Source: Parietaria judaica (taxonomy: Eukaryota > Streptophyta > Magnoliopsida > Rosales > Urticaceae). Taken from it: a stretch of 64,000 bases of DNA. Both the position numbers and the translations under genes were made by a program. The notes beneath the pieces were generated by a model. It was given only the letters and a program-made list of their open reading frames with translations, did no database searches and had not been told where the DNA came from. Shown here in pieces: positions 44,201 through 53,752 of this stretch. Position 1 is the stretch's first letter. Each line of letters opens with the position of its first letter. Location: assembly GCA_954871525.1 (NCBI GenBank), contig OX940868.1, positions 27,027,056 through 27,091,055 of the forward strand, given 5' to 3'.

Positions 44201-45342
44201 TTAATTAACAGAGAATTGATCCCTAAGCTTGATTTCTTAATAGAAGCCGCACGGTGGAAAAATGAAGAGTTACGATCCCCTGCTTTCAACCAGGTATTAC
44301 GACATTTTTCCTTCAAAAAAATTTTGTTTTGCTTCAAGGCTAACTCCAACTCAGAATGTGCCGAGATTTCTTTAGAAACCCGAGAATCGGAGACTCCATC
44401 ACAAGCAATTTCATTTTGAATTTCCATAAGAGCATTTTCGGCGTCAACAATTTTCTTTCCCAAAAAGCCAAATACATCTCTATTCCAAATCTTAAGAGCT
44501 TTTCGAAGTAATTTAAGCTTAACACCGAGACTTTGCATAGGAGCAAGACCTGTGGTAGAGATCCAATTACAAGCAATAAAGCTCCTCAAATCCGGATGAG
44601 TGAGCCACATACCTTGAAAGCGAAACCGAGCAATAGAATTTTGTGGATTTTTTCGGCAATTAATAACTAGAGGGTTATGATCAGAGCAATGTCGAGGTAG
44701 AGAAGATGATGAAATAGAATTCCAAAAATCCAGGGATTGTTTGTTGACCATTGCCCTATCAAGAAGGCACTCAACTCTCTCGTTGTTTTTTCTACCATTG
44801 CACCAAGTATATTTTGCCCCAATTAAGGGAACATCGACTAGATCGCAGTCATTTGACCAAACTCTGAAGTCATGGCATGAACTAGCGGGTGGAGATCTCC
44901 CTGTTTTTTCGTGTGCACCTTTGACCGCATTGAAGTCTCCAAACACTAACCATGGGGACGCGCGATAGGAAGACAAATTCACCAGCTCAGAATATAAGTT
45001 TCTTCGTGCAATAAAAGAGGTGGATGCATAAATACATGAGAAGTCATGGTGAACACCATTTATAGAGGTACTGAAACTCACATGTTGGTCCCCCGTACTG
45101 ACAAAACTAGGCACCTCGATAGATTGTTTCCTCAACACCCATAATGAAGGAATGTCAATATTATTTGACTCAATCAGAGTTAGATCCAAAGAAGTCCAAA
45201 ACCTATTTGGAATCGAGTTAAAGGTGATCATCGTCTCAGCAATGCAAACAAAGTCAGGGGAGAAACGCTTGCAGTAGTTAAAGAGACATCGCTGAGTATT
45301 AGGGTTCGCAAAACCCCTGCAGTTCCAAAAAAGGACTATCAT
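41212..45342 (-). CDS. LINE ORF2: endonuclease, reverse transcriptase, zf-RVT, RNase H (1376 aa)
   Basis: A single uninterrupted frame. N-terminal APE-type endonuclease (about 1-230: FWNCRG, IAET, GDFNAV, SDHNP). Reverse transcriptase at about 440-760, with VLKVDIKKAFDTMDW, GVRQGDPISPLLF and the catalytic YADD in LLYADDVLLFG. zf-RVT near 1040-1110 (CWRAFLGFLPTE, C-x2-C, H-x4-C). C-terminal RNase H-like domain (CNTDGSS, AFEAELTAA, LESDST, NQAADALARF) keeps its acidic residues. It acts in target-primed reverse transcription in the nucleus. The start ATG overlaps the ORF1 stop (ATGA at 45339-45342), the usual coupled arrangement. No stop or frameshift in 4.1 kb points to a young copy. Because ORF1 is truncated this copy is probably not autonomous. 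Confidence 0.95.
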   Translation of the reverse strand: MIVLFWNCRGFANPNTQRCLFNYCKRFSPDFVCIAETMITFNSIPNRFWTSLDLTLIESNNIDIPSLWVLRKQSIEVPSFVSTGDQHVSFSTSINGVHHDFSCIYASTSFIARRNLYSELVNLSSYRASPWLVFGDFNAVKGAHEKTGRSPPASSCHDFRVWSNDCDLVDVPLIGAKYTWCNGRKNNERVECLLDRAMVNKQSLDFWNSISSSSLPRHCSDHNPLVINCRKNPQNSIARFRFQGMWLTHPDLRSFIACNWISTTGLAPMQSLGVKLKLLRKALKIWNRDVFGFLGKKIVDAENALMEIQNEIACDGVSDSRVSKEISAHSELELALKQNKIFLKEKCRNTWLKAGDRNSSFFHRAASIKKSSLGINSLLINGVLSVNQDEISEHIIQFYEDIFCRASQTTQNTELIRNVIPVLVGDDDNDRLTAIPSNDEIRATVFSMDGNSAPGPDGFNGKFFQAFWDIVGLDVCRCVQSFFIHGVISTGLNSSLMVLIPKVKGAMQIDNFRPIILSNFCFKIITKVLADRLSSVATSIVSENQFGFVKGRNISHCIAAASEGINVLDKKNFGGNMVLKVDIKKAFDTMDWGFILDVLEAFGFSLKFRDWILEIFSSARISIMLNGSSKGYFKCRRGVRQGDPISPLLFVIAEDFLSRLISHYVENNKWKTMKYTGKNLFTSHLLYADDVLLFGVATKRNVSVITKVFEIYSSLSGQVVNWSKLGVIFSDNLSNHRKLGIVNALKLKQISLPFQYLGVPLFKGAPRKKWLHPVADTILSKFANWKGSSLSLAGRITLVNSVIQSSFLHSFSVYAWPKSLLSKLEKAVRNFIWSGSIDNRKLITVPWNICSLSITDGGIGVKNLSALNKAMLGKLSWQFISTSSFPLCLIKTRIFHPSGSLKLSVNSSSILRSLSPCFSLVKDKVRWLITRNSDRNFWLDNWLYPCVVDRENIPLRNRENLTATISEFRVNNEWNLPPSLSTSVIEDIKNFEFIEEVDDVCVWHLSNNGEFSVKSVYNMFCANYNLFPQWQKFLWKEFLPPSRSITCWRAFLGFLPTEFTLQEKGFALASMCRFCNKQVEDTDHIFVHCNFAGFVWRAISDIFRKPINTGGSLSLLLSDAASVNLSSHIFALWNTAVISTVWLIWRARNACVFEDVIPNTSNLLRQVWRCIKEADFFMLGTSNASEDLQILKFFGLEIHSGKAPNIVSVIWRSPPIAWLKCNTDGSSIGTPGVSGAGGIFRTYRGFPHGSFAVHIDSAYAFEAELTAAMFAIEKAKEFHWENIWLESDSTYVVQLLQKKSHLVPWRLRAQWSKCISYLELINFRVTHIYREGNQAADALARFAAQTLDQHWWPSHPEFISSFVNDDICMKENFRFC

Positions 45343-45670
45343 TGAAATTTTGAGGGTTTCCTAGTTGTCCGTTTGCTACGAACAACTTCATTAACACTCG
45401 GTTGCTTCTTCTTTTTCGAGACCACGGTCCAATTGTCGTCTTCATTAGTTTGGTCCTTGTTGATTTGGTCATTTTCCCCATTTAACATAAGAGGCGACAA
45501 CATTGACAAAGAGGTTGATTCCAACGACAACTTCTTTTGATTGAGGATTTCAGCAATTGGTCTATAAATCACTATCTCCATTCCGATATGCGAGCACGAG
45601 GGCGTGTCTTCAAGCGAAACCTCTTCGGTGTTCGTGCTCATGACCTCTTGGGTGACCACCCTAAACCCTA
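45339..45670 (-). pseudogene. LINE ORF1, C-terminal fragment
   Basis: About 106 codons open into the CRK junction, reading GFRVVTQEVMSTNTEEVSLE and later DNWTVVSKKKKQPSV, with a basic C-terminus (RSKRTTRKPSKFQ). The N-terminal DUF4283 and CCHC zinc knuckle of plant LINE ORF1 proteins are missing, so the element is 5' truncated. Its TGA overlaps the ORF2 ATG. The first in-frame ATG is seven codons inside, so no true start is present. Confidence 0.75.
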
Positions 45671-46089
45671 GACAAGAAGTCTTTCGCTTCCTTGGAGGCA
45701 GAAACCGAGGAGTCTAACAAGATAGCGATGTTGAAGCTTGGCAACGAGCATCACCTCGTTCTTGAATTCGAGATCTCCTTGGCCTGAACCTACAGATAAT
45801 CTTTTTACAGCAACTTCTTGTCCATCGGGAAGCTTTCCCTGAATACAATATATTTCAGCACATGATCAGTCCCCAGTTAAATTTATTGTCCTTATTAGCA
45901 GGATTCCTGTATCACTTACCTTGTAAACAGGACCAAATCCACCTATCTCAGAAAAGTCATTGGTCGCTACTTTGATAGTCTTGAAACCGAACTGCAAGGA
46001 CTCTACACTTTCGATTTCTTGGACAGGTTCGTATATCAACGGGCGAGCTTCAAAGAAGAAACATAAATAAAATTATATATCAATTAAGA

Positions 46090-46275
46090 GCAAGGTTCTA
46101 AATATATCGATATCAATATCGTTTCGCACTCTCCAATATACGGATATATCGTTTGCTGACGGGCACGCCCATGGATAAATCCGAAGAAAAAGATATATCG
46201 CTTGCTGAGAATATCGCATAATTTCGCAGATATATCTCATGCCGATCAAAATATCGACGGATATTTCCGAAAATA
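46090..46275. repeat. ATATCG-rich dispersed repeat, copy 2 (CRK-E intron 2)
   Basis: ATATATCGATATCAATATCG, TCGTTTCGCACTCTCCAATA and repeated GATATATCG units; relative of 38783-38960 and 46716-46890. Confidence 0.6.
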
Positions 46276-46454
46276 TTTTTAGTATTTCAATCATATTTTT
46301 ATATAGTTTCTAAATTATCAATTTAATAAATATGACACATAATTATAGCTTAGAAAACACTTATAAATCATAATATAGCACAAACGTATAACATAAAAGT
46401 CATACCTCGTTACATAATGTCAACATAACATAAAATAAGCTAGAAATTCTTTAG

Positions 46455-46680
46455 GGTAATAGCCAAACTTAAAAGTGTGTTTAGCAAAATAGCCAAACTT
46501 TAGTTAATTTTGTAAACTAGCCAATTAACCACTTAAACAGAACACCAATTAGATTGTTAATTTTGGTTAATTTTGACTAGTTTAAGTGGTTAATTGGCTA
46601 GTTTACAAAATTAACCAAAGTTTGGCTATTTTGCAAATCTTTTTTTTTAAATTTTGCTATTTAGAGCAATTTCTCTTATA
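46455..46680. mobile_element. Short MULE-like MITE (same termini as the 1-9530 element)
   Basis: AAACTAGCCAATTAACCACTTAAAC at left (about 46514) and its inverse AGTGGTTAATTGGCTAGTTT (46584-46603) are flanked outward by TTTGGCTATTTTGC on both sides. About 225 bp, mostly inverted repeat, inserted in CRK-E intron 2. It shares at least 35 bp of terminal sequence with window positions 1-35 and 9449-9483, so it is probably a deletion derivative of that family. Confidence 0.7.
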
Positions 46681-46715
46681 ATAAAGTCATAGAGTACAAA
46701 CATAAATATGTAGCA

Positions 46716-46890
46716 CGATTCTAAATGCAGATATTGATGTCATTTCGCACTCTCTATTTTACGGATATATTGACACTTGCCGACAGATAAATTAAAATAA
46801 ATGGATATATCGATTTTCTACGAATATAGTATCGCACTTTTTATTTTCTGGGCACGTCGTGGATATATCGAAAACATATCTGGATATTTA
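46716..46890. repeat. ATATCG-rich dispersed repeat, copy 3 (CRK-E intron 2)
   Basis: GATGTCATTTCGCACTCTCTATTTTACGG-type sequence with ATGGATATATCG and AACATATCTGGATATTTAAA; third member of the family. Confidence 0.6.
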
Positions 46891-48524
46891 AAACTAAGAG
46901 TATAGAATACGCATGTTTGATGGAATAGCTAGGAATCTAAGCTTACTTTCAAGCTGCCGTTTTTTCTTTCTGATTCTGAAGCATAAGTAGAGGGAGAGTA
47001 TCAGAATAGCAGACCCAACAGTAGTTGAGACAACAATTATAATGACAGTTCTGGTGTTACTCCCATTTCCTGCAAATACAATAACACCAAGCTATCTGTT
47101 AAGCACGAGAAGAAATAGTATATCGGCTTTCGAAGAGCATAAATTAAAACAAACCTGTTGCAGTTGTGGTGTTAGTTGGCGGCGGAGGAGGGGAGATAGT
47201 TTCCGCCGGCGGTGGCGATGGAGGCGGTGCGTAGGTGCTCCGTCCGAAAAATTTATTTGCTTCATACCTGAAATTACAGCTAGGTTCGATCACTCTTCCC
47301 CCTTCCTTCCTGTTACAGCAAGCGTTAATATCTCTGTATATCTCGTCCAAGCAATCGCTACACTGTCTCTGCGACAAGTCCGGAGTGCACTGCACGAGCG
47401 CGTAGATTTTCCTGACGTCGTCGGGCATTGGAAAAGATCCCGTCGCGAACTTGTAGGACCCACCCGAGGCCGCCGTGATTTTCAGATCCTCCAACTTGTC
47501 CTGTAGCGCCGCGTAAAATGCGGCCACATTAGACGACACGTTGTTCGAGCTCCACATATAGAGCCTTGGCCTGGTCTCGGTGGCTCCGTAGATCGTGCGG
47601 TTGGAGTAGCGAAGGAAGCAGTTTCCGTACCAGCCTAGCGCCTCCATCTGGTTGGGACAGTCCTGCGGGAGGCGCTGCATCGCGTTGCGGATGCAGCTAC
47701 GGCACACGTCGGGCTCCACATCTCCTCGGCAGAGCGCGATGGCGTTAACCGTGTCGGCTCCCACACCACGGGTGAGGTTATAGAAGCCGAATCCGTTTCC
47801 ATTGCCACTGGGAAGCGACGAGAGGACGCTGTTGAGGTTGGTTTCGTAGGCACTACCGTTGGTGTAGTTTCCTTTAGCGGGTTCGCAAGCGAGTAATTTG
47901 AAATCTGGCGGCTGAGAGACGGCTTTCGCGGCGAGAATGGAGAGGAAACAGAGGAGTAAGGAGAGAGGTGATATTGCCATTATTTGTTTTCACTTATAGT
48001 ACGAAAATGGTATTTAATATTGATTCTAAGTCGTGGTTCGTGAACAACTTGCATAGGATCGGACGGAATTTAGGTGTTAGAACGACTTGCATTGGTACAA
48101 TTCAAACTTGAAGAAACCAGTGCTTATTATTATCCATAATTCAAAATGTAAATTTTACCATTGTATTTTCAAATACTATTAGAAACTAAAAGAATAATAG
48201 AGTGAATGTGACAGACGTTTAAAGAGTAGAGAGAGTTAGAACCCTACGTCAGTGGATTGTTCTACGAAATTCAATGCGCCTTTAGAACTTTCGGAAAATA
48301 AAAGAGCAGAAGTGAATTAAAACGTGGAATATTCGATAGAATGATGAGAGGGTCAAGTTTTTTATTGTTACTTCTATATTCTACGCTTTTGTATTGAAAT
48401 TTATTTTTTTAATTTCAATTAAAAGTCCCGATATTACTATATTAGTCATTAAAGATGAATTCATTAAATAATGATCCTTTAATGTTAATTTTTTTGATAA
48501 GGCATTAACAAAATGTTTTTTTTT

Positions 48525-48765
48525 TCAGTTTAAACTAAATAGCCAACTTGGTAGTTTAAAATTGACAAAATAGTTAATGTTTGGTTAGTATTTATAAAAA
48601 ACTAGTTAATCATATCAATTATTTTTATATTAACCATTATAACCATATCAACCATTGACAAAATAGTCAATGTTTGACTATCTTGCACATAAAAATTTAT
48701 AATTTACTAGAATACAATCTAAACATATGAAACATTATAAATTTGGCTATTCATTATATTTTTAT
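48525..48765. repeat. MITE-like repeat between CRK-E and CRK-F
   Basis: AAACTAAATAGCCAACTTGG near the left end, AAAATAGTCAATGTTTGAC near the right, interior similar to 17765-18010. It directly precedes CRK-F exon 2. 47981-48524 is the upstream region of CRK-E with no gene. Confidence 0.5.
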
Positions 48766-48780
48766 TTTTATTTTTGGCAG

Positions 48781-49436
48781 GAAATAAGAGTAACAACACC
48801 AAAATTTTCGTTATTATTGTTCTTGTACGTGTTGTTGTGTCTATAGTTCTGATCATCTCCCTCTGCATATACTTGAGAATGAGAAAGAAAAAGGGAAAGA
48901 ATGAAAGTAAGTTTTGATGCCTATTCCAATTTCCATCGTTTTATTAATATTGTTACTGATTTCTAATCTACGCCGTTTTTGTTACTCCAAGCTCGTCCGT
49001 TGATGTACAAACCGGTCCAAGGAATTCGAAAGTGCAGAATCCTTGCAATTTGGTTTCGAGACCATTATAGTGGCAACGGATAATTTTCATGAGGAAAATA
49101 AGCTTGGTCAAGGTGGATTTGGTCCTGTTTACAAGGTGAACTTTATATTGATATACAACAACTATAAATTTGGTTTATCTGAATATTCAACTCAAGTTCC
49201 GACACTAAAATTTTGTTTCAGCCAAGACTCGAGGATGGGCAAAATATTGCGGGTAAAAAGATTATCTGTAGGTTCAGGACAAGGCGGTCTCAGAATTCAA
49301 GAACGAGGTGGTACTTGTTGTAGCCAAGCTTCAGCTTCGTAATCTTGTTAGGCTCCTCGGGTTTAGCCTCCACGGAACCGGAAGGCTTCTTGTCTATGAG
49401 TTTGTCCAGAACACAAGCCTTGACAAGTTCCTAATG
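48781..49436 (+). pseudogene. CRK-F: truncated, frameshifted CRK fragment (TM and start of kinase)
   Basis: Opposite orientation to all other CRKs. Three exons with intact splice borders: 48781-48906 (TM: IFVIIVVLVRVVVSIVLIIS), 48992-49135 and 49222-49436. Exon 2 of these is 144 nt against 143 in its relatives: an extra G at about 49021-49022 breaks the frame before [10 protein letters not shown]; then [14 protein letters not shown] is clear. In the last exon an extra G before GTAAAAAGA (about 49251) and an extra A before GAATTCAAG (about 49292) shift the frame twice. The sequence then matches [25 protein letters not shown]. No ectodomain exon lies upstream and no later exons downstream, where a Helitron starts at 49671. 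A dead fragment. Confidence 0.88.
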
Positions 49437-49670
49437 GTAATATTTCTAATCAAATTTTAGTAAAGGTATCCAGACATACATGTAAATCATGTGCTATTCT
49501 GTTTTGTTTCATTTCATCAATATCATCTCTCGTGTAATTCTACAAATCCAAGCAAGAGGGCAAGTTTTTTCTTTTTCTTTTTCTTTTTCCGTTGACACCG
49601 TTAAACGTCTTCATTATGAAAATCAAGTCAGAATAAATATGTTAGAATACTGATGTCTTTATTACATAAG

Positions 49671-51158
49671 CTAGTAGACGGCACCGCGCTTTGCGCGGTG
49701 GCGAAAGATTATCTTCTATACATTTGTATTAAATTTTTCAGTAATTATCGTCGTTTATATGTTAAAAAAACGCACATGTATATTTATAAATATATCATAT
49801 TTGAACAAAAATTTAAAATGATCAGTAAAGAAAATATTGTCTCCAAAATAAGTATGGATGTAGGATAAAGGAATCCGTTATAATTTGAGAGATAATTTTT
49901 AAGAAAGAGAACAATTATACATGAAATTTGGGGTGAACTTTTTTAACTATTTCTCCCCATCGTATCGGTTTCGATATCGATCGTAGATCGGTTTTGTAAG
50001 AAATTCGATAAATTTAGTTTAAAACCAAGAACCAATACTTATCGGTTATTGGTTTCCGAGAACCGAGACCAAAACAATTTATTTCTCGAAACTTGGTCGG
50101 TTTCGGTTGTGAACTACATGTCGTTTAGATTTTTTACTACATGTCGTTTTTTCTTTAAAAAATTAGGGCGTATTCAATCTAATTCCTCGCTCTCTCTCTC
50201 TCTCTTTTTTTTTTCAGTAACCATGAGGAAGCTTTAGTTAGTTCTTATGATATATAGTACACGCTGTATAATAATATATTGATGTTAGATTATGTAAGAC
50301 AGTTTTAAACAATAATTTGATTATCCAGATTATGTAGTGTTAATATTAACCAATAAATCTCAACATTAATTTGATTAAATGTACTTATGTATTTAAACAC
50401 TTCTTGTTTTTATGTATTAGACATGTATTTTATATTTCGGACATGGTATATTTTGTATTTTGTGGATTTTTCCCGGTTTATATCTTGGTTTATTTCCCGA
50501 TTTTCTTTTCTTTTTTCTTAGTTTCGGTCTCGGTTTGATAAAAAAAAAACCAAGACACGGTATATATCTTGGTTTATTAAAGTCATGAAGTTTGAAAGCC
50601 ATATTTATTTTTACGGTTACTATGTCTTAATGAAACATTTCATTCAACCGCACAACTTAATGAACTTACATTACAAAACTCTCTTAGAATAAAATGACAC
50701 GGTAAAGGAAGAAGAGTTGCAATAAATCCGTGATAGAAAAAAGAGAGAAAAATAAAATGTTAATCTAAAAAATAGAACTGAAATTGCATTTGGTGCTTAC
50801 AAATCATCATGACTCGTCCTTGAAGCGCTATATCAAAAAGCTTTTTATGACTTTGTGATTGAAAAATTCATGCGTATTCCATTTTACAAATAAGACAAAA
50901 ATTCATCCAACTATTGGTGTTTATGATAAATAAGACCAAAAGCCTATTTGTGATGGAAGTGAGAAATGACTTAAGTAGACTCTTCATATTTTGTCGACAA
51001 TGAGCATGATATAAATGGTTTTCATTCAATGTTATGTGGTGGCAATATATATATATCATAAAAATATATCAAAAATCTGAAAAATAGGAAGCAAGAAATC
51101 GTTGATTTCTATGGTGCCATGTCAATGCTCAAAAACTCTCTTTTTTTATATATATAGA
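49671..51158 (-). mobile_element. Non-autonomous Helitron 2 (minus strand)
   Basis: The 3' end, read on the minus strand, is the hairpin CACCGCGCAAAGCGCGGTG (49682-49700) followed seven bases on by CTAG (49671-49674): the same hairpin as the 1263-9424 Helitron. The 5' end is TCTATATATATAAAAAAAG at 51158 downward, with flanking T on plus (51159) giving the expected A|TC. The base after CTAG is C and not T, a small deviation. Interior: TCGGTTTCGGTT-type hAT-like repeats (49950-50100, 50440-50580) and CT-rich 50180-50215; no gene. Confidence 0.7.
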
Positions 51159-53092
51159 TTAGAAAACAAAGATAGCCTTGTTACTGTGCCATATCGATCA
51201 CATAAGAAATTAATCAATTACGTCTTCCTGCGCATCTTTTTTATTAGATTGAAATTTCTTGTGTGATAAAATGGTTTACATAGAATACATTCTTTCCACT
51301 GTTCATATTCTTGAAGATATAAATGCATGCTTTAAGTTATTATTCTATGTACTTATTCATATATTAAGTTATGTTTTTATTTAATTTTACCAAATGGCCA
51401 CATTACATACATTAAATAAAATTTAAGTCAAGCACTAATCTATATAACCAACTGATATTGATGCTTAAGAACTATTAGTCATGTGAGCGTATTTGAACAC
51501 ATTTTGACAATATGAACAGCTTTTGAATGCATTAAAAAATAACCTAAAGTGAATAAGATAAAAACTACGAATAAGTAATGTTACAACAAACAAAAAGTCG
51601 ATACTTGGTATTTGAGTAGAGCAGTCGCCGCATCAGTGAGAAAGGAGTTGCGTACTGGGGGAGGAGTCACCAATCCATCGCTGAAAAGAGGAAACGCCAA
51701 AGACCGATTAGGTAGTTACTTGAGCAGAAAATTGGAATCATAACTCTTTTGTTCAAGCGAAAACCAAAGCAATTGGGTAATATATAACTACACGGGCAAG
51801 GAACAATTTGATTGATAGCTAGCTTTGAATCTGTAGAGAACAAAATCGGTTGATTTATTTGAAGGAATTTAACATACATACATTTCACAATAAATAAACA
51901 AAAATGAAATCGTCCTAGTCAATACATTTTGATGGTTAATATTAATTCATTGCAACTAAAGACAATTTTATTAAAGCACAAATAAACTATTTCATCTATA
52001 TTTAACTATACTTAAAAACTTAATCATGAAGTGATGATCAATGCAAAAAAAAAAAAAAATCTTATAGAATGCCGATGTACGGAGCAGACTTCAGGTAATT
52101 GCTATGGACTCAAGGCGAGGGGTGAGGGCCGACGAAGCGAGGTCTGGTGAAGGCTAATGAAACACAAAAAATTCACAAAAACACAGCCTTAAAATGAAAC
52201 ACAGATTAAATACATCCAAAATAAAATCATATAATATACAAAGATTCATAGATAAAAGCAGAGAATTACCAGCTAATAGAGGAGAAAACGAACTTCAACT
52301 ATAGGAGGCGTACTCGACCAATGTTCGCGTTTATGAGAATTTGTAACTAACATATCACAAATAAATGTAATACTAATGACAGAGAATGTTTAAAACATAT
52401 ATATCAAAGCTTAAGTAATTCCAGAAACACATATGTTTAGCGATGCGATGCGAAACAACAACTTAAAAAAAGGAGAGGAAATACGTTGTCCCGCAGGACG
52501 ACGAAAAGGCAAGACGGCGACCAGAGACTGTGATGCAACGCTGGAGATACGGCGTGAAGTCTCCGGTGGCGGCGCGACGCTCAGCCTTCACAATGTGATG
52601 ATAAATGCGTATTGGCCTTGTGCGTTCTGGTTGGGCTGCTTGCACATGAGCCGCTCACTACTTTTTGTAGCCACATCAATACCTTTAGGTATCCATGAAG
52701 CAAGAGTTGCTCTGGTTCTAAAAAAAAAAAAAGAAATTGCTTGAAAATGAAGAGAGTGTGAAAATGGAAGAGAGAGGAATGAAAAAGAGCTTGAATATGA
52801 AGCCGAATTCAATGAGAGAGATTGATGGACTGTTGGTGTTATGCATTTAAGATATCATTCATATATTTGTTTATTATTTCAGGAATTGTTGAAACCTTTC
52901 ATTCCCACATATATATTACTACCGTTTTTAAAAGCGTTTATTATACTTGATATTAAGAACGTATGTTGATAGCTTTGAATGAGACATATTTTTTTTCATT
53001 TTAAAAATTCAAAAATCTGAAAAAATAGGAAAGTACCTCATCTCAATAAGCCATGTCATCTACTTATGATTTTTCTTTTATATATATATAGA
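51159..53092 (-). mobile_element. Second Helitron 5' end with partner 3' end not found
   Basis: TCTATATATATATAAAAGAA read downward from 53092 is a second Helitron 5' terminus, and its subterminal sequence (TTTTTCAGATTTTTGAATTT region, about 52998-53025) resembles that of 51158 (about 51062-51085). No CACCGCGC hairpin with CTRR was found between 51159 and 53092. A GC-richer patch (52433-52650) with open frames on both strands and a CT-rich leader is of the kind seen just inside the first Helitron (1400-1700), but no protein is recognised. Confidence 0.5.
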
Positions 53093-53300
53093 TTTAACTA
53101 GTAAGCTTCTCATTTATATTAACGTGATTGAATTAGAGAAATACTCACTATGCATGTATATTTTTAATAAATACTCTTAAAAGTTAAAATAACTAACAAG
53201 TACTCATTTTGACAATTCAGGATAAAAATAACATTTACAATCTCTCCCTTTCTCTCCACACTCTTCACGTTTTCTCTATCTCTCTTTATTTTTTATTAGG

Positions 53301-53752
53301 GTTAATGACGGCGAAAATACTTAAAGTTTGGTCAAAGAATCCTTCGTGTATCCAACGTTTAAAATTGTTGGCAAAAATACCCAAAATCGCATTCGGGGGG
53401 TTGACCACGTCTCCATTCTCGTAATGCAGTTAACTTACTCGTTAACTCTGGCCACGTGGGCAACCGTGGTTGCTGATATGGCAATTTTTTTGCCACGTGG
53501 ACGAGCTAAATTAGGGGTTTAATTCTTTTTTTTCGTAAACTAGGCTGACGTGGGCTCGTCCACGTGGCAAAAATTGTTATGTCAGCAACCCACTTTTGTC
53601 CACGTGGCCATAGTTAATGGGCAAGTTAACTCTGTTACGAGAATGGAGTTGTCAACGCCCCAAATGTGACTTTAGGTACTTTTACCACCACTTTTATACT
53701 TTACGTACAGAAGGGGTTCTTTTACCAAACTTTAGATTTTACCGTCATTAAC
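53301..53752. repeat. Large inverted-repeat MITE with G-box/ACGT motifs
   Basis: GTTAATGACGGCGAAAATAC at 53301 and its imperfect inverse ending GTCATTAAC at 53752 open about 200-bp inverted arms, so nearly the whole element folds back. Within both arms lie CCACGTGG-type motifs (about 53452, 53494, 53558, 53599) and GTTAACT. No coding potential. Confidence 0.75.

Larger units (their letters stand above)
41009..45670 (-). mobile_element. L1-type LINE, 5' truncated, inserted in CRK-E
   Basis: Minus-strand non-LTR retrotransposon. It carries the C-terminal part of ORF1 (45339-45670), a full ORF2 (41212-45342) and a 3' UTR with GTGCCAACCTAGTTGGGATT, ending in an A-rich tail (minus-strand AAAACAAAAAAAA, near 41009-41020). 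A second homopolymer (A on plus) lies at about 41193-41211. The high-coordinate border abuts CRK-E exon 4 at 45670/45671. No target duplication joins the two sides: the low side is not exon 4 sequence. So the insertion was accompanied or followed by a deletion. Confidence 0.88.
45671..47980 (-). pseudogene. CRK-E, 5' part: ectodomain, TM and first kinase exons
   Basis: Exons: 47155-47980 (signal peptide, DUF26 motifs CRGDVEPDVCRSC and CTPDLSQRQCSDC), 46947-47069 (TM), 45920-46047 (kinase start) and 45671-45838 (truncated exon 4). Exon 3 is 15 nt shorter than in CRK-B to [18 protein letters not shown] became [12 protein letters not shown], losing most of the Gly-rich ATP loop in frame. Exon 4 has VAVKRL and HRYLVRLL (Asn to Tyr), then breaks after RLLV; the LINE sequence supplies an immediate TAG (45668-45670). 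DUF26-1 also has WYGNC where B and D have WYDFC. Intron 2 has grown to about 0.9 kb by repeat insertions. A secreted or membrane-anchored receptor without kinase could still be made, but kinase function is lost. Confidence 0.9.

Noticed and set aside
43888..44419. Plus-strand frames within the LINE
   Set aside because: Antisense of the uninterrupted ORF2.
52433..52744. Frames on both strands in a GC-richer patch upstream of 53092
   Set aside because: No recognisable protein and both strands open; more likely Helitron interior sequence.
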